Assembly (NCBI RefSeq): GCF_030252425.1
Contig: NZ_CP126994.1
Location: 2,475,001-2,539,000, forward strand
Length of the DNA: 64,000 nt
Direction: 5' to 3'
From: Acidisoma sp. PAMC 29798
GTDB lineage: Bacteria > Pseudomonadota > Alphaproteobacteria > Acetobacterales > Acetobacteraceae
In this document: positions 9,108-21,000 of the stretch, in pieces
Numbering within the stretch: position 1 is the first letter of the stretch
Layout of the letters: the number at the start of each line of letters is the position of its first letter
Program-made: the position numbers and the translations under genes
Notes under the pieces: generated by a model
The model's database searches: none
Seen by the model: the letters and a program-made list of their open reading frames with translations, nothing else
Told to the model about the DNA's origin: nothing

Positions 9108-10645
9108 GCGGCGATCTCCAGCGTTGGAAGCGGATGAGCGGCGGCGTGCAAGACATGGCCGGCGCGGATCATGGCCGTCGCCATTTCCATATCAGGCGCG
9201 AAATAGCGGTCCTCGTCGAGTGTCGGCACCGAAGCGCGCAGCAAATGCCGCACGGCTTCGAGCGGCGCGCTGGAGGCCATCGGCGCATGAAAGTCGCAGC
9301 CCTGCGCGGCAGCGAGCAGTTCGACACCCAGAACGTGGCTGAGATTGGCCGCCATCGGCATCAGCCGGCGGGCGCCATGCGCCGCCATGGAGACGTGATC
9401 TTCCTGATTGGCAGAGGTGGGAATGGAATCGACGCTGGCCGGATGCGCCATCTGCTTGTTCTCGGAAACCAGCGCCGCCGCCGTCACTTGCGGCAGCATG
9501 AAGCCGGAATTCAAACCGGGACGCGGCGTCAGGAAGGCCGGCAGGCCGGACAGCGCGGGGTCGATCAGCATGGCGATGCGGCGCTCGGCGATCGAGCCGA
9601 TTTCACACAGCACAAGGGCGATCATATCGGCCGCGAAAGCCACCGGCTCGGCGTGGAAATTACCGCCGGACAGCACCTCGCCGGTATCAGGGAAGACCAG
9701 CGGATTGTCGGACACGCCATTCGCCTCGGTCCCCAATGTCATCGCCGCTTGCCGAAGCACATCGAGCGCGGCGCCCATCACCTGCGGTTGACAGCGCAAG
9801 CAATACGGGTCCTGCACACGCTCGTCTCCGGTCACGTGGGAAGCGCGGATGACGCTGCCGGCCATCAGGCTTCGCAAGGCACTCGCGACATCGATCTGCC
9901 CGCGATGACGCCTCAACGCATGAATGCGCGGATCGAACGGCGTGTCGGACCCCTTCGCCGCATCGGTCGACAGCGCGCCGGTAATCAGGGCCGATTGCAG
10001 CAGCCGCTCCGCCTCGAACAATCCCGCCAGGGCATAGGCGGTGGAGAATTGCGTGCCATTGAGCAGCGCCAGCCCTTCCTTCGGGCCGAGCACCAGGGGC
10101 GCGAGGCCCGCCTGGGCCAGCGCCGCCTCGGCGGGCATGCGAACGCCCTGATAGACGATCTCACCCACGCCGATCATCGTCGTCGTCATATGGGCGAGCG
10201 GCGCGAGGTCGCCCGACGCGCCGACCGAACCCTGGCCCGGCACGACGGGCACGAGATCCCGCTGGAGCATCGCCTGCAGCAACGCGACGGTGGCGGGGGA
10301 AATGCCAGAGGCACCCTGCGCCAGGCTCGCGAGCTTCAGCGCCATCATCAGCTTGGTGATGGAGGGCGGCATCGGCTCCCCCACGCCCGAGGCATGGGAC
10401 AGCACGATATTGCGCTGAAGACGCTCCAGATCCGCATCGTCGATGCGAATGGAGGCAAGCCGGCCGAAGCCCGTGTTGATGCCGTAAATGGGCGCGCCCT
10501 TGGCGAGGATGGCGGAGACCGCTGCAGCGCTCGCCGCGATCGGGCCGGCCGAGGCTGGGTCCAGCGCGATCGTCGCCGTGCCGTAGCGGTAGATGCGTCG
10601 CCAATCGGAAAGCGTCACCGCGCCAGGCGTCAGAACCAGCGTCAT
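9104..10645 (-). CDS. hutH: Histidine ammonia-lyase
   Basis: A 513-residue lyase that removes ammonia from L-histidine to give trans-urocanate, the first pathway step. [15 protein letters not shown] contains the Ala-Ser-Gly that cyclises to the MIO electrophile. [11 protein letters not shown] and [15 protein letters not shown] are also family signatures. I prefer the ATG at 10645 because GGAGAG lies at good spacing; a GTG two codons upstream (10651) is also possible. A palindrome at 10664-10679, just before the gene, probably binds HutC. Confidence 0.95.
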   Translation of the reverse strand: MTLVLTPGAVTLSDWRRIYRYGTATIALDPASAGPIAASAAAVSAILAKGAPIYGINTGFGRLASIRIDDADLERLQRNIVLSHASGVGEPMPPSITKLMMALKLASLAQGASGISPATVALLQAMLQRDLVPVVPGQGSVGASGDLAPLAHMTTTMIGVGEIVYQGVRMPAEAALAQAGLAPLVLGPKEGLALLNGTQFSTAYALAGLFEAERLLQSALITGALSTDAAKGSDTPFDPRIHALRRHRGQIDVASALRSLMAGSVIRASHVTGDERVQDPYCLRCQPQVMGAALDVLRQAAMTLGTEANGVSDNPLVFPDTGEVLSGGNFHAEPVAFAADMIALVLCEIGSIAERRIAMLIDPALSGLPAFLTPRPGLNSGFMLPQVTAAALVSENKQMAHPASVDSIPTSANQEDHVSMAAHGARRLMPMAANLSHVLGVELLAAAQGCDFHAPMASSAPLEAVRHLLRASVPTLDEDRYFAPDMEMATAMIRAGHVLHAAAHPLPTLEIAA

Positions 10646-10663
10646 ACGCACTCTCCGACCTCA

Positions 10664-10679
10664 ATATGTATAGACATAT
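10664..10679. promoter_or_regulatory. Candidate HutC operator upstream of hutH
   Basis: ATATGT-ATAG-ACATAT is a perfect 6-bp inverted repeat with a 4-bp centre. It lies 19 bp before the hutH start and 32 bp after hutC. It resembles the TGTATA-type palindromes bound by HutC repressors, which urocanate relieves. No second copy was seen before the SDR gene that heads the operon. Confidence 0.6.
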
Positions 10680-10710
10680 CTCATGGTCGCCCTCATGAGT
10701 CGAGCGGCGG

Positions 10711-11385
10711 TCAGCGGCGCGCCTCACCGAATCGACCCGAGAAACTATGCCGCTCTGCGGGGTAGGTCAGCCGTACCTCGGTGATCAGGTCACTGCCCTG
10801 CCAGGTCCGGCGATCAAGCGTCAGACAGGCGGCGCCACGCGGGATCGCCAGTCGCTTGGCAAGCGTCGCATCCGCGACCCGCGCGCCGATGACATGCTCA
10901 GCCTCGGTCCAGGGCACGTGGCGCAGCAGCCAGGTGCCCGGCGGCGCCTCGGCGAACGCTTCCTCCCGCGCCTGCGGGACCGTGGCGAGGGCGATCTGTC
11001 GCTCCTCCAGGGCCAGCGGCTCCCCGCCCCGCTCGTGCAAGGTCGTGACCACCAGCATCTCCGCCACCACGTGACGCGCCAGGATGATGTGGCGATACGG
11101 CAGGCCGAGTTGCGCGGATTCCTCGGCGAAATCGGCAATGTGTAGCACGGCGCGTTCCGCGACCGGGGTCGCGACCACCGTGCCCGCGCGGCGCCGACGC
11201 GTGACGAGGCCGGCCGCCGCCATGCCGGCGATGGCCTTGTTCACCGTCATCCGGGCGCAGCCATATTCAGCCATCAGGGCGTGTTCGGCGGGAATCGGAT
11301 GGCCCGGCTTCCAGTCGCCGGACTGGATATGGCCCTCCAGATCAGCGCGGATGCGCGCCCCGATGCCGGCCAAAGGAGTCGTCAT
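10711..11385 (-). CDS. hutC: Histidine utilization repressor, GntR family
   Basis: A 224-residue transcriptional repressor. An N-terminal winged helix of the GntR type (about residues 8-75; PIPAEHALMAEYGCARMTVNKAI, TRRRRAGTVVA) is followed by a UTRA ligand-binding domain (LEERQIALATVPQ, VIGARVADATLAKRLAIPRG). In the family, urocanate binding releases the operator. Its ATG overlaps the stop of the upstream SDR gene, so it is co-transcribed with it. It lies directly before hutH and its likely operator. Confidence 0.93.
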   Translation of the reverse strand: MTTPLAGIGARIRADLEGHIQSGDWKPGHPIPAEHALMAEYGCARMTVNKAIAGMAAAGLVTRRRRAGTVVATPVAERAVLHIADFAEESAQLGLPYRHIILARHVVAEMLVVTTLHERGGEPLALEERQIALATVPQAREEAFAEAPPGTWLLRHVPWTEAEHVIGARVADATLAKRLAIPRGAACLTLDRRTWQGSDLITEVRLTYPAERHSFSGRFGEARR

Positions 11386-12155
11386 TCCATGCCCGCGAGG
11401 CTTTCGGGCAGCACCTGCCCGCCATCGACGATCAGCGTCTGGCCGGTGACGAAGCTCGCCTCCTCGGTCGCGAAGAACAGCGCCGCATTGGCGATATCCG
11501 CGACGCTGCCCAGGCGTTTGACGGGAATGGAAGCGGCCATCGAGGCCAGATAGTCCGGCCCCAGGGCCAGCAGCCCTTCGGTCACGATATTGCCGGGCAA
11601 AACAGCGTTGATGGTGATGCCGGCGGGCGCCAGTTCCAACGCCGCCGACCGCAGGAAGCCGAGCTGCCCGGCTTTGCTGGCGCCGTAATGCGACCAGCCG
11701 CTCATGCCCGTGACGGGACCGGTGATGGAGGAAGTCAGCACGATCCTGCCACGGCCGGACAGGCTCAAGGTCGGCAGACAGGCCTTCACGGAGAGGAAGG
11801 TGCCGCGCAGGTTGATGCCCATCGTCTCGTCGAAGTCAGCGGCCGACATGTCGGCGATCTTGGCGGAGGTGAAGATGCCGGCATTGGCGCAGAGGATGTC
11901 GATGGCGCCGAAATGCAGCATCGCGGCTTCGGCCATGGCATGGACACCGGCTTCGGTCGAAATATCGGCTGTGACGCCGACGGCGCGGCCGCCAGCGACG
12001 GCGATGTCTTCGGCCACCATCTTCGCCGCGTCATGGGACCGCGCGACGACCACCACGTTGCAGCCGACTTCGGCGAATCGCTTGGCGATGCCGCGCCCGA
12101 TGCCCTTGCTGGCGCCGGTGACGATGACGGTGCGGCCGGCGAGCGATGCGAACAT
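11382..12155 (-). CDS. SDR family oxidoreductase (FabG-like)
   Basis: A 257-residue classical SDR with TGASKGIG cofactor motif, CANAG, the catalytic Ser in LTSSITGPV and HYGASK (YxxxK), ending TLIVDGGQVLPES. FabG-like enzymes of this kind reduce or oxidise 3-oxoacyl, sugar or polyol substrates; the substrate is unknown. It is the first gene of the leftward hut operon and overlaps hutC by 4 bp, an unusual companion for histidine catabolism. AAGGA lies upstream of the ATG. Confidence 0.85.
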   Translation of the reverse strand: MFASLAGRTVIVTGASKGIGRGIAKRFAEVGCNVVVVARSHDAAKMVAEDIAVAGGRAVGVTADISTEAGVHAMAEAAMLHFGAIDILCANAGIFTSAKIADMSAADFDETMGINLRGTFLSVKACLPTLSLSGRGRIVLTSSITGPVTGMSGWSHYGASKAGQLGFLRSAALELAPAGITINAVLPGNIVTEGLLALGPDYLASMAASIPVKRLGSVADIANAALFFATEEASFVTGQTLIVDGGQVLPESLAGME

Positions 12156-12617
12156 GCGGGGGTCCTTTTCGGAGGATGGGCCGCCATCATCCGGGCGGCG
12201 CAGCTAAAGAGCGGGTCGTTCGAGAAAGGTCAGCCGATCCGTGTCCGGGATCAATCCCCAGCGCATCGATTCGGTCTTCAAAATGCAAAGCCCGGCCTTG
12301 CGCGCAAGCGATTCAACCGGAGCAAGCGTCATATCGTTACCCGCGTTTGGATTGGAGCCGTAGTGGTGACCGGGCTGCCCCGTCTCCGGGGCGTCGAGAT
12401 CGGCGTGATGCGACAGCGCCGGTCTGCCCGATCAAAGCGCGGTGTAGGGCGGAAAAGCGTAGCGCATTCCGCCATGGACCGGTGACGGCGAGTCGGGGCG
12501 CTGTGTACGACGGAAAAGCGTAGCGCATTCCGCCACGGACCGCTGACGGCGGGTCGCCCCTTGAGCGCGAACGGCATTTCCCCATCTACTGACTTCGCGG
12601 AAAAAGGACTGCCCAGA
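12156..12617. other. Intergenic region between the hut operon and ku
   Basis: This 462-bp gap has no convincing gene; the frames through it have no recognisable protein features. It holds the 61-bp tandem repeat described separately, and should contain the two divergent promoters, but no clear promoter boxes were recognised. Confidence 0.5.
12442..12563. repeat. 61-bp tandem duplication with palindromic core (family A repeat)
   Basis: Two adjacent copies, 12442-12502 and 12503-12563, differ at a minority of positions. Each begins GTGTA and contains the palindromic core GCGGAAAAGCGTAGCGCATTCCGC (or its close variant), then GGACCG-TGACGGCG. The same core recurs at 25711-25784, 33124-33160, 59453-59484 and 63958-63993. 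Confidence 0.75.
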
Positions 12618-13523
12618 ATGGCCAAGGTCGCGCCAACACGCCGCAAAGCCCATAGCGGCCCACCTGCCGCGGCCGGACGACCGGTGTGGTCGGGTTCGCT
12701 GCGCCTCGCGCTGGTCACCGTGCCGGTCCAGCTCTACTCGGCCATCAAGACCGGCGCCCGCCTCTCCTTCCATCAGATCGACCAGAAGTCGGGCAAACGC
12801 ATCCGCTATGAAAAGACCGCGCCAGGTGTGGGTGAAGTGGACGCCGACCAGATCGTGAAAGGCTATGAAGTCTCAAAGGGCAATTACATCCTGATCACCG
12901 ATGAAGAATTGGACTCGGTGAAGATCGAGGCCCGCAAGACCATCGACCTGGTGCAGTTCGTCGATCACTGCGAAATCGACCCGATCTATTTCGAGCGCCC
13001 CTATTACGTGCTCCCCGATGGCGACTTGGCCGAGGAAGGCTACACCATCCTGCGGGATGCGATGCGCGACACGAATAAGATGGGCCTCGGCCAATTCGTC
13101 ATGCGCGGGCGCGAATATGTCGCGGCCCTGAAGCCCTGCGGGGATGGGCTGATGCTGGAAACTCTGCGCTTCACCGATGAAGTGCGGGCCGCAGCTCCCA
13201 TGTTCGCCGAGATCGGGGAACCGAATACGGACAAGGAGTTGCTCGACCTCGCCCGCGAGCTGATCAGCCGCAAGACCGCGAAGTTCGACCCCTCGGTCTT
13301 CCATGACCGCTATACCGAATCGTTGCGAGACCTGATCGAGACCAAGGCGCGGACCGGCAAACCCCTGTCGGTGGACGAGTCAAAGGACGAGGAGACGTCC
13401 GGCAAGGTGATCGACCTCGTCGCGGCCCTCAAGCGGAGTCTCGCCCAAAAGACCGAGCTGAAGGCCGAAACGCCAGCGAAGAAGGCTGCCGCGAAACCGG
13501 CGGCGCGGCGCAAGGCAGGTTAA
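12618..13523 (+). CDS. ku: Non-homologous end joining protein Ku
   Basis: A 301-residue bacterial Ku that binds DNA double-strand ends as a homodimer and recruits a ligase. The core beta-barrel starts at PVWSGSLRLALVTVPVQLYSA. Family segments GKRIRYEK, VKGYEVSKGNYILITDEEL and FERPYYVLPD follow. The last 30 residues are a Lys/Ala-rich tail (KKAAAKPAARRKAG), as in many alphaproteobacterial Ku proteins. The start is the ATG at 12618; the open frame extends upstream without homology. No ligD is visible in this window, so the partner ligase must be elsewhere. Confidence 0.93.
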   Translation: MAKVAPTRRKAHSGPPAAAGRPVWSGSLRLALVTVPVQLYSAIKTGARLSFHQIDQKSGKRIRYEKTAPGVGEVDADQIVKGYEVSKGNYILITDEELDSVKIEARKTIDLVQFVDHCEIDPIYFERPYYVLPDGDLAEEGYTILRDAMRDTNKMGLGQFVMRGREYVAALKPCGDGLMLETLRFTDEVRAAAPMFAEIGEPNTDKELLDLARELISRKTAKFDPSVFHDRYTESLRDLIETKARTGKPLSVDESKDEETSGKVIDLVAALKRSLAQKTELKAETPAKKAAAKPAARRKAG

Positions 13524-13539
13524 CGCACCGCTGGAAACC

Positions 13540-13558
13540 CGTATGCATTTCGTATATA
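13540..13558. promoter_or_regulatory. Candidate operator/promoter of the parDE-like pair
   Basis: GTATGCATTTCGTATATAC lies 25 bp before the antitoxin start. It has GTAT/ATAC ends and two related half-sites (CGTATGCAT, CGTATATAC), and the TATAC part could serve as a -10 box. Autoregulation by the TA complex is inferred from position. Confidence 0.4.
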
Positions 13559-13583
13559 CTGCCTCAATACAAGGGAGGCGGTC

Positions 13584-13883
13584 ATGGCGAAGGAAGCCCT
13601 GTTCACGATGAAGCTGGAGCCCGAACTCCGCGATGAGTTCATGGCCGAAGCAAAAAGCGCCGATCGGCCAGCATCGCAGATTGTCCGCGAATTCATGCGC
13701 GACTTCGTGGAGAAGCAGCGCCGCGCCCGTGCCTATGACATCTGGTTCCGCGCCAAGGTGGAGGAGGGTATCCGGGAAGCCGATGACCCAACTGTCAAGC
13801 GCATTCCGGATGACGAGATCGTCGCCGAATGGCGACGGGAGCGCGCAGAAATAGTAAAGCAGTTAAGCGATAGGGCTAAGTGA
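13584..13883 (+). CDS. Type II antitoxin, ribbon-helix-helix (ParD/RelB-like)
   Basis: A 99-residue protein. The N-terminal MAKEALFTMKLEPELRDEFM and RPASQIVREFMRDFVEKQ are a ribbon-helix-helix DNA-binding fold; the acidic C-terminus (RIPDDEIVAEWRRERAEI) would neutralise the toxin. A GGGAGG site precedes the ATG. Its stop overlaps the GTG start of the toxin gene (GTGA), so the pair is coupled. Confidence 0.82.
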   Translation: MAKEALFTMKLEPELRDEFMAEAKSADRPASQIVREFMRDFVEKQRRARAYDIWFRAKVEEGIREADDPTVKRIPDDEIVAEWRRERAEIVKQLSDRAK

Positions 13884-14161
13884 ACATCGAGTGGACCCCG
13901 GTCGCAAGGCGCGACCGTAGGGGTCAGCTCGACTACATGAAACACCTGAACCCGGCTGTCGCCATCGATATGGCAGACGGAATTGAGACTGCCGTCACCT
14001 ATATAGCAGCGCAGCCGACTATGGGCCGGCCCGGCCGTAAGCGTGGCACCCGCGAGTGGCGCGTAAGCGGTACACCTTATCTTCTCATCTATCGGCTCGA
14101 TGAGCACAGCTTGGTCATCCTGCGGCTTCTCCACGGTGCCCAGGACTGGCCAGCACGCTGA
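13880..14161 (+). CDS. RelE/ParE family toxin
   Basis: A 93-residue protein starting at GTG (13880). The WTPVARRDRRGQLDYM, IAAQPTMGRPGRKRGTREWRV and YLLIYRLDEHSLVILRLLHGAQDW segments match the ParE/RelE fold: two helices then a beta sheet, with the RLLHG motif near the end. ParE members poison DNA gyrase and RelE members cleave mRNA at the ribosome; the LLHGAQDWP ending is commoner in ParE. It is convergent with the kinase gene that ends 4 bp away. Confidence 0.84.
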   Translation: MNIEWTPVARRDRRGQLDYMKHLNPAVAIDMADGIETAVTYIAAQPTMGRPGRKRGTREWRVSGTPYLLIYRLDEHSLVILRLLHGAQDWPAR

Positions 14162-14164
14162 TCC

Positions 14165-14785
14165 TCAATGCGGCAGGGCAGACGCCGGAACGCTGATCTG
14201 AAACCGCACCGCCTCGGAAGAAACACCGCGCACCGCGCCCAACTGACGCAGATGCCCGTCGATCAACCGGTTGCGCAGGCTGTCAAACGGCATGGCATTC
14301 TGCGGTCCGCCCGCGATGGCGATCGTCACGCGGTCGCCGGTCGAACGGGTCGTGAGCCGAACAGCCCCGGCCGAGGCATCCGCCACAAGGAAAGGCGGCA
14401 GGACCACCGCAAGATACAGGCTGAGGGTGATCGCCTGGTCCAGATTGATCGTCATCTGCGCGTCGCAGTCGGCGGTCTCAACGCCTGCAGTCGTGGCGCC
14501 GGCAACCTCGACAAGGCCCGACACCACTTCCCGAAGGAGATCGTCGATCGGGACCTCAATCAACTCACCGGAGGCATAGACGACGCGATAGGCCGCCGCC
14601 ATGGCTTGCACATGCTCTTCCAAAAACCGGATTTCACCCTGCCGATCGGCCGGCAGCATCCGCTTCTGCAGGTTGATCAGGCTGACAATGATCTGCAGAT
14701 TGTTCTTCACACGGTGGTGAAGTTCCCGCACCAGCCCGTCGCGCTCAGCCAATGAAATCTGAATCTTTTCGTATTGCCCGCCCAT
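14165..14785 (-). CDS. HisKA_2-type histidine kinase with degenerate ATPase domain
   Basis: A 206-residue protein without membrane segments. VRELHHRVKNNLQIIVSLINLQ carries the phospho-acceptor His of HisKA_2 kinases (about residue 23), followed by the usual dimerisation helices. The C-terminal half is in the position of a HATPase domain, but the N-box (normally ELxxNAxKHA) reads LAVVLPPFLVADA with no Asn, and I see no DxGxG box. It may be unable to bind ATP normally. It is divergent from phyR, so it probably acts in the general stress response, perhaps as a phosphotransfer or adaptor protein. Confidence 0.75.
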   Translation of the reverse strand: MGGQYEKIQISLAERDGLVRELHHRVKNNLQIIVSLINLQKRMLPADRQGEIRFLEEHVQAMAAAYRVVYASGELIEVPIDDLLREVVSGLVEVAGATTAGVETADCDAQMTINLDQAITLSLYLAVVLPPFLVADASAGAVRLTTRSTGDRVTIAIAGGPQNAMPFDSLRNRLIDGHLRQLGAVRGVSSEAVRFQISVPASALPH

Positions 14786-15053
14786 CGCGTCGACTACTCC
14801 AGAAACAATCCCGGACGCCCGGGCATGTCGGCTTGTTCGGTATTCGAGATAAACATCCGATCTATAGATAAATGCGTTTCGGAAAACCCCAAGTGGTGAC
14901 GCGACGCCTCACTGCGGCTTGACCGCCACTTGCCGCGTCTTCACGGATGCGCGCGCGAAAGCCCGAAGCACCGCAGATCGGTTGCGTCCGCTTTCACGGT
15001 CGCCGATAAACGCCAAAGCGACATTCTTATCGCCGGCTACACGGATGAAACCG

Positions 15054-15872
15054 ATGCACAAGACAAATCAAATCGCCGTCCACCTTCCCTATCTCCGGCG
15101 CTTCGCCCGATCCCTCACCGGGTCCCAGGCGGCGGGCGACGCTTACGTGGTCGCAACCCTGGAAGCGGTCTCGGTTGAGTCCAAGACCCTGGCCAAGGAT
15201 CTGGAACTCAACGCCGCCCTCTATAAGGTTCTGCTGACAATCTGGGGTTCGGTGCCCGCGAACCGCCACCACCACCAGCCCGGCTTCGCCGACACGACGG
15301 CCAAACAGGCTGCGGATGTCGAAACAATCACGCCCCTGCCCCGCGTGTGCTTCCTGCTCCACACCGTGGAAGGCTTCTCCTCGGACATCATCGCCAAGCT
15401 GGTGGATCGTCCCACCGCCCTCGTCCGCACGCTGATCGAAGAGGCGGAGAAGGAGATCGCGACCCAGCATCGCGCCGACGTCCTGATCATCGAGGACGAG
15501 GCGATCATTTCCATGGATCTTGAAGGTCTGGTGGAGGAGTTGGGCCACAACGTCATCGGCATCGCACGCACCCGAACCGAGGCGATGGCGCTCGCCACCA
15601 AGCATAAGCCCGGTCTGATCATGGCCGATATCCAGCTTGCCGACGGCAGTTCCGGGCTTGATGCCGTCAGCGATATCCTGGCCGCGACGGAAGTTCCGGT
15701 GGTCTTCATCACCGCCTATCCGCAGCGGCTGCTGACCGGCGAACGGCCGGAACCGACCTTCCTCATCACCAAGCCGTTCCAGAACGATGTCGTGAAGGCG
15801 GTGATCAGCCAGGCGCTGTTCTTCGACCAGCGCGCCCGGCTCGGCCGCAAGATGGCCGTGCCAGCGAACTAG
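15054..15872 (+). CDS. phyR: General stress response regulator PhyR
   Basis: A 272-residue anti-anti-sigma response regulator. The N-terminal sigma-like domain (about residues 5-135; HLPYLRRFARSLTGSQ, then RVCFLLHTVEGFSSDIIAKLV) mimics EcfG. The C-terminal receiver domain (about 142-262) has acidic IIEDEA, the phospho-acceptor D192 in MADIQLADG, and the conserved Lys in LITKPF. When phosphorylated, PhyR sequesters the anti-sigma NepR and frees EcfG. I chose the ATG at 15054 because it aligns with known PhyR N-termini; an in-frame ATG lies 9 bp upstream. nepR and ecfG, usually adjacent, are absent here. Confidence 0.92.
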   Translation: MHKTNQIAVHLPYLRRFARSLTGSQAAGDAYVVATLEAVSVESKTLAKDLELNAALYKVLLTIWGSVPANRHHHQPGFADTTAKQAADVETITPLPRVCFLLHTVEGFSSDIIAKLVDRPTALVRTLIEEAEKEIATQHRADVLIIEDEAIISMDLEGLVEELGHNVIGIARTRTEAMALATKHKPGLIMADIQLADGSSGLDAVSDILAATEVPVVFITAYPQRLLTGERPEPTFLITKPFQNDVVKAVISQALFFDQRARLGRKMAVPAN

Positions 15873-15877
15873 AGGAC

Positions 15878-15911
15878 TTCGTCATGGCACGCGACGGCGT
15901 GCCATGACGAA
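15878..15911. terminator. Bidirectional terminator-like hairpin between phyR and eno
   Basis: A perfect 15-bp stem (15878-15892 with 15897-15911) around a GACG loop lies between the convergent ends of phyR and eno. The stem begins TTCGTCATGGCACGC. Only a short T-tract follows. Confidence 0.7.
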
Positions 15912-15917
15912 TTTGGT

Positions 15918-17904
<1,987 letters not shown>

Positions 17905-18001
17905 AGCGCCGGAACTCGCTTTGTAAGGGGAACGGGGCGTCAAAGGGCGTCCATGATGGCGGCTCGCCACGGCCACGGCAACGTGGACTGTCCGGAACGG
18001 C

Positions 18002-21000
18002 CTATTTCATGGCGGTCGGCGACGTCTTGCCGAACAGTCCGCGCAGAAAGCCGGGCGTCACCAGCGACAGTGGATTGACGTGAACCTGAGGATTGTCGAT
18101 CGGCCCGGTCAAGGCGAACTTGGCCGCGAACAGACCGCCGCCCTTCTCCGGGCTAAAGAGTTTCCCGATCAGGGGAATATTGCCGAGCAGCGCGTTGAAG
18201 AAATAGGCCGGCACGATGGTGCCCTGGATGTCGAAGACATTCCGCGGCAGGTCGATGCTGCCTTTGGCCGTGAGCCCAAGAGACTCGCTATAGGCACGTG
18301 CCTCGATCAGGTCGAGCCGCTGATTGGCTAGGCGGAACGGCGCGATCATGCGCTTGAAATGCACGCCTGGGCCATGGAGTAGGTCGGCCACGCCATACAG
18401 CGTCATCAATTGCAGCATACGCGCAGCGGTCGGTGCGTCGCCCAGTTGAAACTCGTCCATTTCGATCGTCCCGGCGAGCGGATGGTCGGCCTGCTTGTCA
18501 TCATAGACGGCATCGACATGCAGCGCGCCGCCGGTAATCGCGTCGTACGCGTTGACAGCTTTGAGCAATCCCCCGAAGTCGCCGTTCACGAGGGTGACGC
18601 GCCGGGTATTGTTGCCCGCTGCCGCGATCACCAGCCGCGACGGCCGGCCGGACGGCGGCACGACGAGGGAAACATCGGCATTGGTCACGATGATGCCGTC
18701 ATCGGCCGCGTTGCCCGAAACCCGATCCAGTTCGCGCGATGTTCCCTGGGGCGTCGCGCCAAAAATGATGCGGTCGAGCTGCACCGTCGCCCGCCACGGC
18801 GAGTGCCGCTGGAAGGTGGATTTCGAGGAGATCGAGGACAGCGCCTGGTTCGTGCCGGCGACACTCGTCGTCGTCGGCTTCGGCCCTTTGAACGGGGTCG
18901 ATAGATCGAGCGCCGCACCGGCCACCTTGAACACGTAAGGGTCGGCTGCCGTCGCCGGAAGAACGACGTTGCCGTGCAGATCAGTGCGACCGAGCACGAG
19001 GCGATCGATCGTCAGAGACGACAGGCGCCCGTTCGTCACGGTGCTTCGCGCCGAAAGCTGCGTGCCCGCGCCCGTTAGACTGATCTTGTCGATGGTGAGG
19101 ATGCGGCTGCCCTGCAAGGCCACATGCGCCGTCGCATGCGCGTCCCCCGCGCCGCCTTGCCAGCCAATCTGGTCGAAGCTGAGGTTGCGCAGCGGCAGGG
19201 TCGCGGTCGCATCGATGTCGGTGCGACCGCTTCGCAGGGCGGTCACCGTCACGCCCATCTGTGCAGAACCGCGCAGCACACCACCGGTCGGCAAACCAGC
19301 CGCCTTCAAATTCGCAGGCGTGGCGGTCGCATCGGCGGTCAGGTGAAGCTGCACCTGCGTGGGCGGACCCTTGGTGAAATCTGCGTCGAGCGTTGTCCGC
19401 GTTGGAATGGCGGCAAGGTTCGCCTGTCCGGTGAGATGAAGCTTCGCGGCAGTCGCGTCGATCGAAAAATTACCGTCTGTCAACGACTGACCCGCCAGCA
19501 GCTTCGCAAGCTGCGCGTTCTTGATGTCCGCATGAACGCCGACCGTCACATCCGCCGCCATGATGGTCTTCTTCAGCGGCAAACCGATGTGCACCGTCGT
19601 CATGAAAGTGCCGGCGGTGGCGTTGAACGGAACCGGCAGGTTCGACAGCAGGTGCAGGCGCGGATGATTGATCAGGGCGATCGCGTCGGCCAGCGTACCG
19701 CCAACTGTCACGGTCAGAGCCGCTGGTTGAATCGGCGCGCTGAGCTTGCTGATCAGCAGGCTGCCATTGCTGACCGTCATAGCGCCCTGCTGGGCATGGC
19801 TGACAGTGACCTTGACAGCGTCCGTGCCATCGAGCGCCACGATGCCTTCAACCTGCGTCATGGGCGGAATCGGCGGCAGCCAGGTGACCGTCAATCCACT
19901 GGCCAGCACCTGTCCGGAAGCCGAGACGAGCGCGACGTCGGACAGATCGGTCGGTGCCGTCAGGCCGAACTGGAAGGCGCCGTCATGGGCAGCGCCGTCC
20001 TTGATCTGCTTGGAGACCCATTGCTGCGCCCCTTTCGCCACTTGAGGCGGCCAATAGACGCCGAGGTCAGTGCCGCCGACATGATCGATTTTCAGGGTCA
20101 GCGTGGCGGTATAGCCCGGCGCCGCGCGATTGGTCTGGCCGCCGAGGGTAATGGTGGGCGGTGGCTGATTGCTGACCGGCCCCAGAGCGATATGCGAGGT
20201 CGGGTCGAGCACGAGATGGTTCACATCGCCCGTGACGCCGACAGCGACCGCCTTGATCGGGATCTGCGCCCCGCCGAAGAGCAATTGGCCGGAGCCACCC
20301 TGGATAGTCGCCTTCAATGCCGTCAGGGCGAGATCGGGCGTGATGGAGACATCGCCCTGCGCCGTGACGGGAAAGGCGGGGACCGGAATACCCGCCGCCA
20401 CATCGGTCGCCGCCATCAGCCGCGCGGGATCGGCGAGGCTCGCCTGGGCACGAAGGCGCAACGTGCCGTTCGTCTCCAGAGCAACAGTGCCTGTGACATC
20501 ACCTGATTTTGCCGCCGGCAGCGCTGCGGCAATGGCGGAGAAACTCCCCGTCACACCGCCGCTTGTGGCGCGCGTGAGGTCGAGGGTGAAGGCGCTGCCT
20601 TTCAGCGTCGGAGGCTGATTGCCCTTCGCATCCGGCAGAGGTTCCAGCGTGAATTCGCCACCCTCGACCGTCAGGCGGCGAAGCTGAACCAGGGCCTTCG
20701 GCCGGACGACCACCAGATGCTGGTCCGTGCCGGGCGGCTGCGCGAGGAGACGCAGAACCTCCGCCACCGTAATGCGCTGGCGTCGAATAACAGGCCTCGC
20801 CTCGGCCGTGGCCGTCGGCAGCGTCTGCCGCAGCACGACGCGCGGACCCACCACCGTCATCACGCGCGGTGCCACCACACCGCGCACCGCCCAGGCGGCG
20901 GACAGATCGACCGCCAGATGATCGATGCTGACGCTGTACCCGGCGCGGGCATCTGTCACATGCGTTTTCTCCGCCACGAGCTGAATGGGCTGATCGGGTC

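Noticed and set aside
7515-9137. 540-codon open frame antisense to hutU
   Set aside because: Same reason: it mirrors a clear urocanase gene and has no protein-like features.
9134-10765. 543-codon open frame antisense to hutH
   Set aside because: The hutH frame has full family motifs; this one has none and is a composition artefact.
14786-15053. EcfG-type promoter between the kinase gene and phyR
   Set aside because: Only weak partial matches to GGAAC-N16/17-CGTT were found on either strand, so no call was made.
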